Shown here: piece by piece, positions 1 through 9,363 of the stretch
How the letters are laid out: each line of letters starts with the position of its first letter
How positions within the stretch are numbered: the first letter of the stretch is position 1
NCBI RefSeq assembly: GCF_021646545.1
Contig: NZ_JAKIRP010000024.1
Span: 62,001-126,000, forward strand
Reading direction: 5' to 3'
DNA length: 64,000 bases
Source: Chitinophaga filiformis
Lineage (GTDB): Bacteria > Bacteroidota > Bacteroidia > Chitinophagales > Chitinophagaceae
Position numbers and translations under genes: made by a program
Notes under the pieces: model-generated
Seen by the model: only the letters and a program-made list of their open reading frames with translations
The model's database searches: none
What the model was told of the DNA's origin: nothing

Positions 1-420
1 GTACCCGGCTATTGACGAAAAGTTAATGATGTGACCGCTTTTTTGTTGTCGAAAATAGGGCATTGCATTTCGTACGGTATTGACCATAGCAAAAAGATTG
101 ATCTCCACTGAATCCCTGAATTCCTGGTCAGAAAGTTCTTCTACGCTTCCATAAATGGCATAGCCCGCATTATTGACAACGACATCTAATTTACCAAAGT
201 ATTTTGCGGTCTGTTGTATTGCAGCTTTTACATCTTCGTTACTGGCAATATTTACCTGGAGAGCAAGGAAGTTTTTATTAGGCCCGCCTACCTGCTTCTC
301 CAATTCTACAACATTCCTGGAGGTTGCCGCCACTTTATGTCCTGTATTTAATAATAGTTTAACGAGCGTTAATCCCATTCCTTTTGAAGCGCCGGTTACA
401 AACCATACCTTGCTGTTCAT
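1..420 (-). CDS. SDR family oxidoreductase (C-terminus cut off by window edge)
   Basis: This is a classical short-chain dehydrogenase/reductase, an NAD(P)-dependent oxidoreductase of unknown substrate. The protein begins MNSKVWFVTGASKGMGLTLV, which holds the TGxxxGxG nucleotide-binding motif in the first beta-alpha unit. It continues through an NNAG motif near residue 87, and the window ends close to the catalytic Ser region (translation ...HIINFSSIAG). The start is the ATG read from 420 on the minus strand. About 140 of the usual 240-290 residues are visible, so the catalytic YxxxK lies outside. It is probably transcribed separately from the upstream minus-strand NmrA gene, since 400 bp with strong hairpins separate them. 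Confidence 0.85.
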   Translation of the reverse strand, partial: MNSKVWFVTGASKGMGLTLVKLLLNTGHKVAATSRNVVELEKQVGGPNKNFLALQVNIASNEDVKAAIQQTAKYFGKLDVVVNNAGYAIYGSVEELSDQEFRDSVEINLFAMVNTVRNAMPYFRQQKSGHIINFSSIAGY

Positions 421-819
421 AATTTGTGCTTTTAATTAATTGTTTAATTACAACACAAATTTCATTCATTGTGATATCACTAAAGTATCCAAAGGAGCGA
501 TAGTTGTATCTAAAACGCAGATTAACATAACGACAAAGCTTTATCGAAATCCCGATAAAGCAGTCATAATAGTAAGAGATGTAAAGGCCCGGGGAACGAC
601 AGATGTAGACATTTGTCGTTTCCCCTGACCTTTACCTTTATAGTTATTTCATATAAATAACTCTTTTCGTTAACTGTCAGCCCACTATTGCCAATACGAT
701 GTTGGTAGCGACACAGTCTGTTTTACACTCTCTTTTGGTCAGCCCCGTTTAAGCTGGCAGCTTGATTGACTTGATGAGATAAAAACGGAAAGCCCTGATT
801 ATAACCTCCTTCAGTTGCA
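421..819. other. Intergenic stretch with two hairpins, no supported gene
   Basis: No convincing gene lies here. The short reading frames have no recognisable composition and one runs straight through a hairpin. Two inverted repeats are visible: a 9-bp stem at 538-561 (GCTTTATCG with a 6-nt loop) and the longer hairpin at 581-635 listed separately. Both lie between the end of the NmrA gene and the start of the SDR gene, so they may end or regulate transcription. Confidence 0.6.
581..635. repeat. Long imperfect hairpin
   Basis: An outer stem GTAAAGG/CCTTTAC (581-587 with 629-635) encloses an inner stem GGGGAACGACA paired with TGTCGTTTCCCC (one bulge), which extends through GATGT/ACATT to a very small loop. 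No T-run follows on either strand, so a Rho-independent terminator is not clear. A structured RNA or a repetitive palindrome is equally possible. Confidence 0.55.
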
Positions 820-1689
820 TCAGGCAGTGAAAGCCGCCCGGTTTTTATCTATGAACGCTGCTAAAGTCATGGGGCTTTTGCCAGTAATTCTTTCTATTAC
901 GTCATTGATATTCGGTGTGCCAAAAATGTCGTCGTTGATGACACATGCAACGTGTTTTTTAAAGTGATCAGCTTCCCCCAGGCCAATGGAATCTGCCATT
1001 GATTGGATGCTAATTTGTTTGTAAACAATGTCCTTGTTCAACGTACGACTGAATATTTCACCTATTTCAGCATAACTTAAAAGTTCCGGACCAAAAAGCT
1101 GATAAACCTTGTTAACATGTGCGGCTGGTTCGGCTAATATGCTAACGACAGTTCGGGCAAGATCTTCTCCGGCTACCGGCGCATGTTGGGCATTTTTGGG
1201 GAAGGACATCTGTAGTTTTCCTGCTTTAATTTGATTGGCGACATACAGGAACCATTCTGCGAAGAAAGTCGGTCTTAAATGGGTGGTTGGAATACCTGAC
1301 CATTTGAATACTTCTTCTGATAAAAAGTGGCGTATCGTTGCGGGACTTTTAACTGTAGGTGCAACTTGTTTCTGCGACATATTGACGATGAATTCAGCGC
1401 CGGCCTCTTTTGCCGCCTGTGCGAAAATGACGGTTACATCTAATAGGTCGGGGCTTAACGGATAACAGAAGTATCCTCTTTTTGTACCTGCCCATGCTGC
1501 ACGAACATCTTCCATGTTCTGCATATCACCCACAATTATTTCCGCGCCGAGGGCTTTTAAGCGATTTGATCGTGCATCCTCCTTATGAACCAGTGCGCGC
1601 ACCGGATAATCCTTTTGTAATAACATCTCTACCACTGGTGCACCTGTTGAGCCAGTTGCCCCTGTGACCAAAATTTTTTTCTTTTCCAT
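820..1689 (-). CDS. NmrA-like NAD(P)-binding oxidoreductase
   Basis: This 289-residue atypical SDR belongs to the NmrA/TMR group (NAD(P)-binding sensors and quinone oxidoreductase-like proteins). The N-terminus has a Rossmann motif, KKILVTGATGSTGAPVVEML, at residues 4-23. An NMSQK segment near residue 103 replaces the classical catalytic tetrad, as expected for the group. Length is normal. A TetR gene lies upstream on the same strand (1805-2392), and a perfect 20-bp palindrome at 1770-1789 sits between that gene's stop and this start. This suggests direct repression, with induction by an electrophile or small ligand. The substrate is unknown. Confidence 0.85.
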   Translation of the reverse strand: MEKKKILVTGATGSTGAPVVEMLLQKDYPVRALVHKEDARSNRLKALGAEIIVGDMQNMEDVRAAWAGTKRGYFCYPLSPDLLDVTVIFAQAAKEAGAEFIVNMSQKQVAPTVKSPATIRHFLSEEVFKWSGIPTTHLRPTFFAEWFLYVANQIKAGKLQMSFPKNAQHAPVAGEDLARTVVSILAEPAAHVNKVYQLFGPELLSYAEIGEIFSRTLNKDIVYKQISIQSMADSIGLGEADHFKKHVACVINDDIFGTPNINDVIERITGKSPMTLAAFIDKNRAAFTA

Positions 1690-1769
1690 GTTTTTATTTT
1701 TTTCATATTTTCTGATTGAGTTATTGATAGAATAGTCCCAATGTTAGTATTCAGCAGGCGGCAAATATT

Positions 1770-1789
1770 AATATACCGATCGGTATATT
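1770..1789. promoter_or_regulatory. Perfect palindrome, likely TetR operator 1
   Basis: AATATACCGATCGGTATATT is a perfect 20-bp palindrome about 80 bp upstream of the NmrA-like start and just downstream of the tetR stop. It shares the half-site AATATAC/GTATATT with the palindrome upstream of tetR at 2416-2435. One regulator binding both sites is the simplest explanation. Confidence 0.7.
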
Positions 1790-1804
1790 GTTGTTTAAAA
1801 AAAA

Positions 1805-2392
1805 TCAAAGCTCGTAAGATTCCAGTTCGTTCTTCAAGCTTTTGATCAATCCCTGCATTGGCCGCTCATCATTCATCGCACGGCACATAATAATAGCACC
1901 TTCTACCGCTGCAAACATTTTAAATGCATATGCGTCGGGATCAAGAGCAGATGAAAATTCGCCGTTTTTAATGCCCTGTCGTAAAATAGAGGCGAAGTTT
2001 TTTTGTGAAACAGATAAAATCTCACTGATCCTGGATTTAATACTGGAATTATTGTCATCAGATTCTACCGCCATATTGAAGATGGGGCAGCCACCTTTTA
2101 TATAGGTATTCAATGGTTTCTTGTTAAAATCCAGATAAGCAAAGATCTTTCCTTTGGCAGTAGTCTGTTTTTGGATAACCTGTTCAATACCCTGACAGAT
2201 TTTTTCCAGCAAATAGTCCGTCACCTGCATAGATAGGTCGTCTTTGTTTTTGAAATGACTATATATAGCCCCTTTGGTCAATTTTGTAGCCTCCAAAACG
2301 TCATCCACATTGGTTCCCGCAACTCCTTTTTCATTGTAAATGGGAGCGGCTTGTTCAATGATGAATTTTTTTGTTCTTTCTGCCTTTGTCAT
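1805..2392 (-). CDS. TetR/AcrR family transcriptional regulator
   Basis: This 195-residue protein has an N-terminal TetR helix-turn-helix (residues about 1-60, including TNVDDVLEATKLTKGAIYSH followed by FKNKDDL), typical of repressors of nearby catabolic or efflux genes. The C-terminal half is helical and probably binds a ligand; it has a TetR_C-like segment with Cys98 and Cys171. The start ATG reads from 2392. A palindrome just upstream (2416-2435) points to autoregulation, and the second palindrome at 1770-1789 points to control of the adjacent NmrA-like gene. The ligand cannot be told from sequence. Confidence 0.9.
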   Translation of the reverse strand: MTKAERTKKFIIEQAAPIYNEKGVAGTNVDDVLEATKLTKGAIYSHFKNKDDLSMQVTDYLLEKICQGIEQVIQKQTTAKGKIFAYLDFNKKPLNTYIKGGCPIFNMAVESDDNNSSIKSRISEILSVSQKNFASILRQGIKNGEFSSALDPDAYAFKMFAAVEGAIIMCRAMNDERPMQGLIKSLKNELESYEL

Positions 2393-2415
2393 CGTTTAAT
2401 TATTGCTCCTACAAA

Positions 2416-2435
2416 AATATACTAAAAAGTATATT
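2416..2435. promoter_or_regulatory. Palindrome, likely TetR operator 2 (autoregulation)
   Basis: AATATACTAAAAAGTATATT has 8-bp arms with a 4-nt A-rich centre. It lies 24 bp upstream of the tetR start codon, overlapping the expected promoter. Its outer half-sites match the palindrome at 1770-1789. Confidence 0.65.
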
Positions 2436-2769
2436 AAATGAATTATTTTTGCCTTTCCAGTTTAAAAAAATCAAAAAGACAGCTAGAAAAGATGAGAAAA
2501 ATCGGAGTTTGTATTGTTTTGACTTTCCTTTTGGCTAACACAGCACTGAATCACTTCCGGCAACATGGCATTGCCAGAAGCGGTGCTGGAACGTTGTTAA
2601 CTTCAGCTACAGTTTGCTATCAGCTGCGGTTCGGACAGAAGGAATTCAAATCGGCAGTAGGTCTTATCTTCAGCTTTTTGTAACTTTTATTGTCTTTAGT
2701 TCCTGGCTGAACGTTCAATGAATACCCCGCCTTCGGTAAACACTAACTCATGTTAACATAAACTAAAAA
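2436..2769. other. Intergenic, no supported gene
   Basis: This region lies between the divergent tetR promoter and the 3' end of the IlvD/Edd gene. An 81-codon frame starting near 2438 has a hydrophobic start but overlaps the tetR control region and shows no family features, so it is not called. No clear terminator was seen. Confidence 0.5.
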
Positions 2770-4479
2770 TTAATGCAGATCTCTGATCACTTTAGATCCT
2801 GAACCATTTCGTAATATATCCAGGTCTGCACCGAGATGTGCCTGTTGTACATGGTCAATATAAAATTTTACATACCCACGGGTAGCCATAGGAAGTGGTG
2901 CCTGCCAGCTTGCTTTACGTGCAGCCAGTACTTCTTCACTAACATCAAGATGCAGCTTTCTTGCAGCCACATCCAGCTCGATGATATCGTCATTCTTTAC
3001 CAAGGCCAGTATACCTCCTATTGATGATTCAGGCGATACATGTAAAATCACGGTACCACCTGCTGTACCACTCATGCGACCATCAGAAATACGCACCATA
3101 TCTTTGATCCCTTTTTTCAATAGTTTCATTGGTAGATCCATATTTCCGACTTCAGGCATACCGGGGTAACCTACTGGTCCTACTCCTTTCAAAACCATCA
3201 CACATTGTTCATCAATATCCAGGTCCGGATCATCAATTCTGGCAAGATAATCTTCTATACTTTCAAATACGACTGCACGGCCGCGATGCTTTAATAAATG
3301 AGCGGAAGCTGCAGCTGGTTTAATAACTGCTCCGTGCTCGCATAGATTACCTTTTAGCACTACAATACCGGCTTTCGGTTGAAAGGGTTCCTGTAGTGTT
3401 GCGATTACATCTGTATTGTAGCAGGGGGAAACAAGACAATTAGCACCGAGACTTTTTCCATTGACAGTTAAGACGCTCGTTTGCAGATAAGATTCCATTT
3501 CACGGATAACGACAGGTAATCCACCTGCATAATAAAAATCTTCCATCAAAAATTTACCGGATGGTTTCAGGTTTACTAACAAGGGGATTCTGCTGCCTAT
3601 GGTGTCGAAATCTTCCAGTGAAAGCGGAACGCCGATACGACCGGCAATGGCCAGTAGATGAATGATGAAATTGGTAGAGCCACCAATAGCAGAATTGATT
3701 ACAATAGCATTTTCAAAAGCATTTCGGGTAAGTATGCGAGAGAGTTTGAGATCTTCCTTTACCATCTCTACAATACGACGGCCACTCAGCTGAGCCAGCA
3801 GTTTCTTGCGTGCGTCCACAGCTGGAATGGCAGCAGCACCGGGCAATGTCAATCCGAGAGCTTCTGACATACAAGCCATTGTACTTGCAGTACCCATGGT
3901 CATGCAATGTCCCTGGCTACGCGCTACTCCCGTCTCTACTTCCTTAATGTCCTGTGCAGTGTAATCTTCCACACCTTGCTTTTCCTTTATTATCCAGTTG
4001 AAAGTACCACTGCCAATGCATTCCCCACGAAAGCGACCGTTGAGCATTGCTCCACCGGGTACTACGATCGTCGGGAGATCTACACTGCAGGCACCCATAA
4101 TGGTACTTGGAGTGGTTTTATCGCAACCCGTGAGCAACACCACTCCATCAACGGGATTGGCACGGATGGTTTCTTCTACATCCATACTGGTCAGGTTACG
4201 AAACAACATGCTAGTTGGACGCATGATCGTTTCTCCGAGAGATGTAACAGGAAATTCAAATGGAATGCCTCCGGCTTCCAGTATTCCACGCTTTACCACT
4301 TCAGCTATTTCACGTAGGTGTGCATTGCAGGGAGTCAGCTCACTCCAGGTATTACAAATGCCGATGACAGGTCTGTTCATGAAATAGTCATCGGGATAAC
4401 CCTGGGTACGGAACCATGACCGGTGTACAAATCCCATTTTATCCTGTTTCCCAAACCAGTCTGCGCTTCTTAACTTCAT
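2770..4479 (-). CDS. IlvD/Edd family dehydratase, probable sugar-acid (arabinonate/xylonate-type) dehydratase
   Basis: This 569-residue [2Fe-2S] dehydratase removes water from a 2,3-dihydroxy acid to give a 2-keto-3-deoxy acid. Iron-sulphur cysteines are visible at C51 (TPCN), C119 (TGCDKTTPS) and C192 (GHCMTMGTAST). Their 68- and 73-residue spacing equals that of characterised L-arabinonate dehydratase and differs from generic assumptions about branched-chain DHAD. It is the third gene of a SusC-SusD-dehydratase operon, 11 bp after SusD. A gluconokinase-like and an enolase-superfamily gene lie across the divergent promoter. This context favours sugar-acid catabolism over valine/isoleucine synthesis. 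The exact aldonate is unknown. Confidence 0.85.
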   Translation of the reverse strand: MKLRSADWFGKQDKMGFVHRSWFRTQGYPDDYFMNRPVIGICNTWSELTPCNAHLREIAEVVKRGILEAGGIPFEFPVTSLGETIMRPTSMLFRNLTSMDVEETIRANPVDGVVLLTGCDKTTPSTIMGACSVDLPTIVVPGGAMLNGRFRGECIGSGTFNWIIKEKQGVEDYTAQDIKEVETGVARSQGHCMTMGTASTMACMSEALGLTLPGAAAIPAVDARKKLLAQLSGRRIVEMVKEDLKLSRILTRNAFENAIVINSAIGGSTNFIIHLLAIAGRIGVPLSLEDFDTIGSRIPLLVNLKPSGKFLMEDFYYAGGLPVVIREMESYLQTSVLTVNGKSLGANCLVSPCYNTDVIATLQEPFQPKAGIVVLKGNLCEHGAVIKPAAASAHLLKHRGRAVVFESIEDYLARIDDPDLDIDEQCVMVLKGVGPVGYPGMPEVGNMDLPMKLLKKGIKDMVRISDGRMSGTAGGTVILHVSPESSIGGILALVKNDDIIELDVAARKLHLDVSEEVLAARKASWQAPLPMATRGYVKFYIDHVQQAHLGADLDILRNGSGSKVIRDLH

Positions 4480-4490
4480 GCTGGCTATTT

Positions 4491-6014
4491 TTATTGTTTA
4501 TCCCACCAGATCCTTGTACTCAATTTATCAGGTCCCTGCCTGGAAATGGCCTCGTTCACATTTTCGCTATTCACACTCAATTCGGAGGTAGGATAGGTGA
4601 GTCGCCTGATAAAAGTGCCATTGGGCACATCCGGATTATTAGGTTGCCCGTATGGGTTAGGAGTGAGCGTCGGAAAACCACTTCTCCTGAAATTAGCAAA
4701 GGCTTCCGGACCATTTAGAAAGGAGGCAATCCAGTATTGGGTGTTGATCTGCTCCAGTTCATTGCCGGCTGTAAGCGGATTGGCGGCTATGTAAGCATCA
4801 CGCGCTGCCGTACTAACAGCAGAATTCATATCATAGACTACCATTTGGTCCATATGGGCACTAATACCGTCAGCAAAATATTGAGCAGCGCTGCCGGAGT
4901 TGATCCAGCCCCGGAAACGGGCTTCTGATAGTAAGAGGTTGGTTTGTGCGGCAGTCACCAAAAACACCGGAGAAGAAATTTTGAGCATTCTTCGACGGTC
5001 AACCTGACTATACTCATAGAAGCTGGCCAGACCATCAGCTGCGGCTGCAGCAACAATGGTACCGTTGTCTTTGCCAATAGGCATACCAATTTGTTTAGTG
5101 GGGTCTGTAGTGCCTGCTGCTACGGTTTGTCCGGCACCGCTGGTAGCACCAACATACCTGATGGCTATGGCCGTTAGTCGCGGGTCGGCAGTGTTCTTCA
5201 GCTGATCTGCAAATGGTTTGGCAAGGTAAAAATTGGCAGCCTCACCTCCATTCAGTGTATTGCCAATGGGTTGAGTGTAATTGGCATCATGTCGTATATA
5301 TGCATTGTCGGCATTAGCAGTAATTACCCCGCCTTCTACAGCTGCCTGCACGATACTTTGTGCCTGGATAGGATCTACTTTACTCAATCGCATACCGGCT
5401 CTCAGCAACAGGGAATTGGCAAATTTTTTCCATTTAGCCACATTGCCGGCATACAATATGTCGCCGGTTTCAATAACAGCCGTTGTGTTAAGCGCTGCTG
5501 CGGCATCTCTCAGCTCCTGAATGAGTAATGGGTAAATATCCTGCTGCCGGTCATATTTGGGAAACAGAGCGCCTTTAACTAACCCTGCGCCACCATCCGT
5601 ATAGGGGATGTCTCCATATTCATCTGTCAGGATCATAAATACGTAAGTCTGGTAAATGCGTGCCATGTTATACATATTGCTCCTATTCGGCAGATCTTTA
5701 GATCGGGTAAGGGCATCATGGGTATTTTTGATCACGCTTTGATAGTAAACTGTCCACAGCGGTTGTGTGGTTATATCGCGACTGTCCTGGTTAAAATTGG
5801 CACCCGCCAGCACACCACCATTAGGTGATATCATTTGCTGTACTACTCCAACATCGAACACCAGGGATTTCACCGGGAAAGAGGTATTGATAATGGCCTG
5901 GTTTAGTAACAGGACAGGGTCGAGTGAAGTGGAATTTGTTCCATTTATATTCAGATCGCTCAATCCCTTGTCACAGGAAGCGAAGAAAAATATTGCAAAG
6001 ATGAGTTTTTTCAT
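4491..6014 (-). CDS. SusD/RagB-like outer-membrane lipoprotein
   Basis: This is a 507-residue SusD-like surface glycan-binding lipoprotein, the lid partner of a SusC TonB-dependent transporter. A short signal ends in a lipobox (FFFASC, Cys14). The body is helix-rich: NTHDALTRSK and MARIYQTYVFMILTDEYGDIPYTD at residues about 95-140 are the hallmark SusD TPR-like region. It is closest in style to the SusD-like_2 group. It starts 2 bp after the SusC stop, so the two are certainly cotranscribed. The ligand is not deducible, but the sugar-acid enzymes around it suggest an oligosaccharide containing an acidic or aldonate-forming sugar. Confidence 0.92.
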   Translation of the reverse strand: MKKLIFAIFFFASCDKGLSDLNINGTNSTSLDPVLLLNQAIINTSFPVKSLVFDVGVVQQMISPNGGVLAGANFNQDSRDITTQPLWTVYYQSVIKNTHDALTRSKDLPNRSNMYNMARIYQTYVFMILTDEYGDIPYTDGGAGLVKGALFPKYDRQQDIYPLLIQELRDAAAALNTTAVIETGDILYAGNVAKWKKFANSLLLRAGMRLSKVDPIQAQSIVQAAVEGGVITANADNAYIRHDANYTQPIGNTLNGGEAANFYLAKPFADQLKNTADPRLTAIAIRYVGATSGAGQTVAAGTTDPTKQIGMPIGKDNGTIVAAAAADGLASFYEYSQVDRRRMLKISSPVFLVTAAQTNLLLSEARFRGWINSGSAAQYFADGISAHMDQMVVYDMNSAVSTAARDAYIAANPLTAGNELEQINTQYWIASFLNGPEAFANFRRSGFPTLTPNPYGQPNNPDVPNGTFIRRLTYPTSELSVNSENVNEAISRQGPDKLSTRIWWDKQ

Positions 6015-6016
6015 GA

Positions 6017-9000
6017 CTAGAGTTTAATATTCAGATTCAATCCAATGCTGCGGGTAGTAGGTAATCCGGGAGATTCAAGCCCTATTTGGTTGTCAGAGCC
6101 AAAGCCAAATGTTTCCGGATCAATATTATCTACCCACTTCTTTAATAGCAATACATTGTTGGCTACAAGGTCAAGCTTTATCCCTTTAACGGGCCATCTG
6201 ACCGGAATATGTTTGGTAAGATCATAACCCAGGGACACCTGCCGCAATTTCCAGTAACCTCCGTTGTATACAGCAGGAGCGATAATCTGTTGTGAACGAA
6301 GGTGTTCCCAATAGGTTTGCACAGCTGCCACGGCATTATTGGGATTGCCACCAGCATCTACACCCACACCTTTTACACCGCCCTCACGCCCTTCCAGCGT
6401 CATTTTGTGCAGTCCATGTCGCACTGCATTGAAGTTGGTGCCCGACAATATTTTATTACCAAGTTTGTAATCTATGAAAACGCTTAGTCTAAATCCTTTG
6501 TAATTGACAGTATTCAGAAAGCCACCTACCCATTTTGGTAGGGCGCTGCCATATAACATAAAGTCGGAGCTACGCTGCGGCAAACCGTTTGATTGAAATA
6601 TTTGCTGGCCTTTTTCATTATACGCATACCCATAGCCGGCAATCTGCCCTATTTCCTGCCCTACTACATGTCTGGTTTCTCCGTTAAATACATGTGTACC
6701 GGTGGTGATACGTTCGCCTGGTTTATTAGTAATAATGCTGAGTACTTTGGTAATATTGTAAGAGGTATTGGCGGTAAACTCCCAGCTCCAGTCAGCGCTT
6801 TTAACTGGTACCAGGTTCAGCATAGCTTCAAACCCATGGTTACGGCTTTTGCCACTGTTGATTGGTCTGTTCAGATAACCAGATGCATCGGAGATTTGTA
6901 CCAGTACAATCTGATCGCTGGTAATCTTTCGGTAAACTGCCAGATCAATATTTACCCGGTTGTTGAAGAGCCGCATTTCCAAACCGGCTTCCACTTCGGC
7001 TATACGGCTAGGTTTCAGATTAGCATTAGGTAGGGTAGTGCCGGTCACATTATTACTGATGGTACTGGTGCCAACAGGTACCGGCTGTCCATTGGGGTTG
7101 TTAATGAAATTGGCATTAGGAATATAAAACAGTTGGTTGGAATATGGAGCTACATCTCCATCGCTGCCCACCTCGGCATAACCAATCCGGAGTTTACCAA
7201 AATTCAACCATTTAACATGAGTCAGGTGTTCAGAAAAAATATAACTACCGGAAACAGATGGATACATAATACTTCTATTCTCCGGTGAAAGAGTAGAAAA
7301 CCAGTCGTTGCGCAGGGTACCGGTCAGGTAGTAAGTTTGATTAAAATTCAATTCAGCAGAACTATACAGAGAGTTCACACCCTGTTCTATCAATGTATAC
7401 ACAGGGTCTTTGGATCGTCCGTTTTGTACGGTATATATTCCCCGGGTAATAAAATCGGTTACAACTACATTGTTGACGTCAGTCCGTTTGCGCATGCGGT
7501 TACCACCGGCATTCAGGTTCACTTCAACTACACCGAACTTTTTATTTGCATTTACCAGGTAGTCAAGGTTGGTTTCCCGGAAACGGCGGGACTCCTGCGT
7601 ATATAAGCCATTTACAAAACCCGGTGGCGCGGCCGCCCTGGAAGCCTGACCGGTAGGGAAGTTGTTTACGTCTTCGTCCCTGGACCAGTAGTCCTGCCCA
7701 AACCGACCCTGCACACTCAGCCACGGCCGTAAATTGTATTTCAGGGTTACATTACCGAAAATGCGATCCCGTTTTATATTATGGAATTGTTCTGCCATTA
7801 CCCAATACGGGTTGGTGCGGTTGGTGAACCTTGACCAGTTGTATTCATCACCCGTTGCATTGTATTTGTTTTCATCCAGCACATGCAATGGCATAGAGGT
7901 AGACATCGCCATCAGCGTAGTAGGAATGGAATTATCCTGGTTGGCAATGTTTGGAGGGTTTGTATTGATTTCCCGTGAATAATTTACATTACCTGATATC
8001 AGAAATTGTTCAGACAGATTGTAACTAAAGCCGAGGTTTATGGATTTGCGGTTAAACTTATTATTGGGCATTATTCCCTGATTACTGGTATTGTTTAATG
8101 ACATCCGGAAACCACCTTTATCGCTGCTGCTTTCAAAGGCAATCGTATTAGCAATATTTTGCCCATGGCGATAAAATTCTTTTATGCGGCTGCCCTGCGG
8201 TGTATAGGGGACAGTTAAATTGTTAAAAAGGACCTGCGTCATACCTGGCTGAAATTTTTCACCAAACGACCATTGGCCCGAAGTAGGGTTGGGCACTGTA
8301 GGACGAACGCCGTTTTCACCCTGACCGTATTCATGCTGGTAATCAGTGTAGTCAAGTGGTGTATCGTTAGTATAATTGAGGTTATAGGTAACACCTATCC
8401 CTTTCGTTTTGCCTTTCGTTTTTGTCGTGATCATGATCACCCCATCTTTGGCACGTGACCCATAAAGGGCAGAGGCCGGGGCCCCTTTTAAGATGGTCAT
8501 GTTTTCAATGTCGTCAGGATTAATGCTTGACAATCCGTCTCCACCATCTGCAAACACACCACCACCTTTTACACTAATGGTATTGTCGTTAAAATTGGTG
8601 TTGTCAACCGGAACACCGTTTATAACGATCAGCGGATTATTCTGTCCTGAAATTGAAGACTGGCCGCGGATGCGGATCTTTGAAGTACCGCCGGGGCCTG
8701 TGCCCAGCGAGGAAATATTTACGCCGGCCACCTTGCCCTGCAATGCATTCATGACATTACTGCTGCGGTTTACACTTATTTCTTCGGGTTTAACGCTGGT
8801 TGCAGCATATCCGAGACTACGTGCCTGTTTTTTAATACCCAGGGCGGTTACGATCACCTCCCCCAGGTTCTGGTTATCCATAATCATGGATACGTCTATC
8901 ACCGTTCGGTCTGCAATTTTTACTTCTGTTGTTTTAAATCCTACAAAACTGAACACGAGCGTAGCATTAGCAGGAGCATGAATGTTGTATCTGCCGGTGT

Positions 9001-9187
9001 TATCAGAAGTGGTTCCCAGCGAGCTGCCTTTTACTATAACTGAAACCCCTGGCAGTTTTGTTCCCTTATCATCCGATACAATGCCTGTAATATTTTGTGC
9101 ATACGTAGCAGCGTAGATTAAATTGAAAATGATAAATAGCCAGCACCTCGCAAAACGGGATGCACTACAGTAGAAATACTTTTTCAT
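6017..9187 (-). CDS. SusC/RagA-type TonB-dependent outer-membrane transporter
   Basis: This 1056-residue protein imports the ligand captured by SusD. An N-terminal signal peptide (about 30 residues ending ATYAQ) is followed by a carboxypeptidase-regulatory-like beta domain (NITGIVSDDKGTKLPGVSVI, residues 32-110), a plug domain with the SusC signature around residues 115-250 (NPLIVINGVPV, ALYGSRAKDGVIMITTK), and a long beta-barrel ending in an aromatic/hydrophobic C-terminal strand (SIGLNLNIKL). It is the first gene of the minus-strand operon. The 9188-9363 gap to the divergent AraC gene must hold both promoters; no perfect Bacteroidota -33/-7 pair was found, only a weak TAATTTG upstream. Confidence 0.95.
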   Translation of the reverse strand: MKKYFYCSASRFARCWLFIIFNLIYAATYAQNITGIVSDDKGTKLPGVSVIVKGSSLGTTSDNTGRYNIHAPANATLVFSFVGFKTTEVKIADRTVIDVSMIMDNQNLGEVIVTALGIKKQARSLGYAATSVKPEEISVNRSSNVMNALQGKVAGVNISSLGTGPGGTSKIRIRGQSSISGQNNPLIVINGVPVDNTNFNDNTISVKGGGVFADGGDGLSSINPDDIENMTILKGAPASALYGSRAKDGVIMITTKTKGKTKGIGVTYNLNYTNDTPLDYTDYQHEYGQGENGVRPTVPNPTSGQWSFGEKFQPGMTQVLFNNLTVPYTPQGSRIKEFYRHGQNIANTIAFESSSDKGGFRMSLNNTSNQGIMPNNKFNRKSINLGFSYNLSEQFLISGNVNYSREINTNPPNIANQDNSIPTTLMAMSTSMPLHVLDENKYNATGDEYNWSRFTNRTNPYWVMAEQFHNIKRDRIFGNVTLKYNLRPWLSVQGRFGQDYWSRDEDVNNFPTGQASRAAAPPGFVNGLYTQESRRFRETNLDYLVNANKKFGVVEVNLNAGGNRMRKRTDVNNVVVTDFITRGIYTVQNGRSKDPVYTLIEQGVNSLYSSAELNFNQTYYLTGTLRNDWFSTLSPENRSIMYPSVSGSYIFSEHLTHVKWLNFGKLRIGYAEVGSDGDVAPYSNQLFYIPNANFINNPNGQPVPVGTSTISNNVTGTTLPNANLKPSRIAEVEAGLEMRLFNNRVNIDLAVYRKITSDQIVLVQISDASGYLNRPINSGKSRNHGFEAMLNLVPVKSADWSWEFTANTSYNITKVLSIITNKPGERITTGTHVFNGETRHVVGQEIGQIAGYGYAYNEKGQQIFQSNGLPQRSSDFMLYGSALPKWVGGFLNTVNYKGFRLSVFIDYKLGNKILSGTNFNAVRHGLHKMTLEGREGGVKGVGVDAGGNPNNAVAAVQTYWEHLRSQQIIAPAVYNGGYWKLRQVSLGYDLTKHIPVRWPVKGIKLDLVANNVLLLKKWVDNIDPETFGFGSDNQIGLESPGLPTTRSIGLNLNIKL

Positions 9188-9363
9188 AACGCAACTTAGT
9201 GTGGTGAGGAATTCTTAGGGCTACAAATTATCTGGTATTACATTTAAAAACTTCCAAAATAGAACGGTGGTGAATTTTGTACGTGCAATTAGAACAAATT
9301 TCTTTTCTTTATAGAAGCCTATACAGCGAATTAAGATTCCATGACAATTTGTATATAACCTAT

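Noticed and set aside
440..628. A 62-codon plus-strand gene
   Set aside because: It runs through the hairpin at 581-635 and has no recognisable features.
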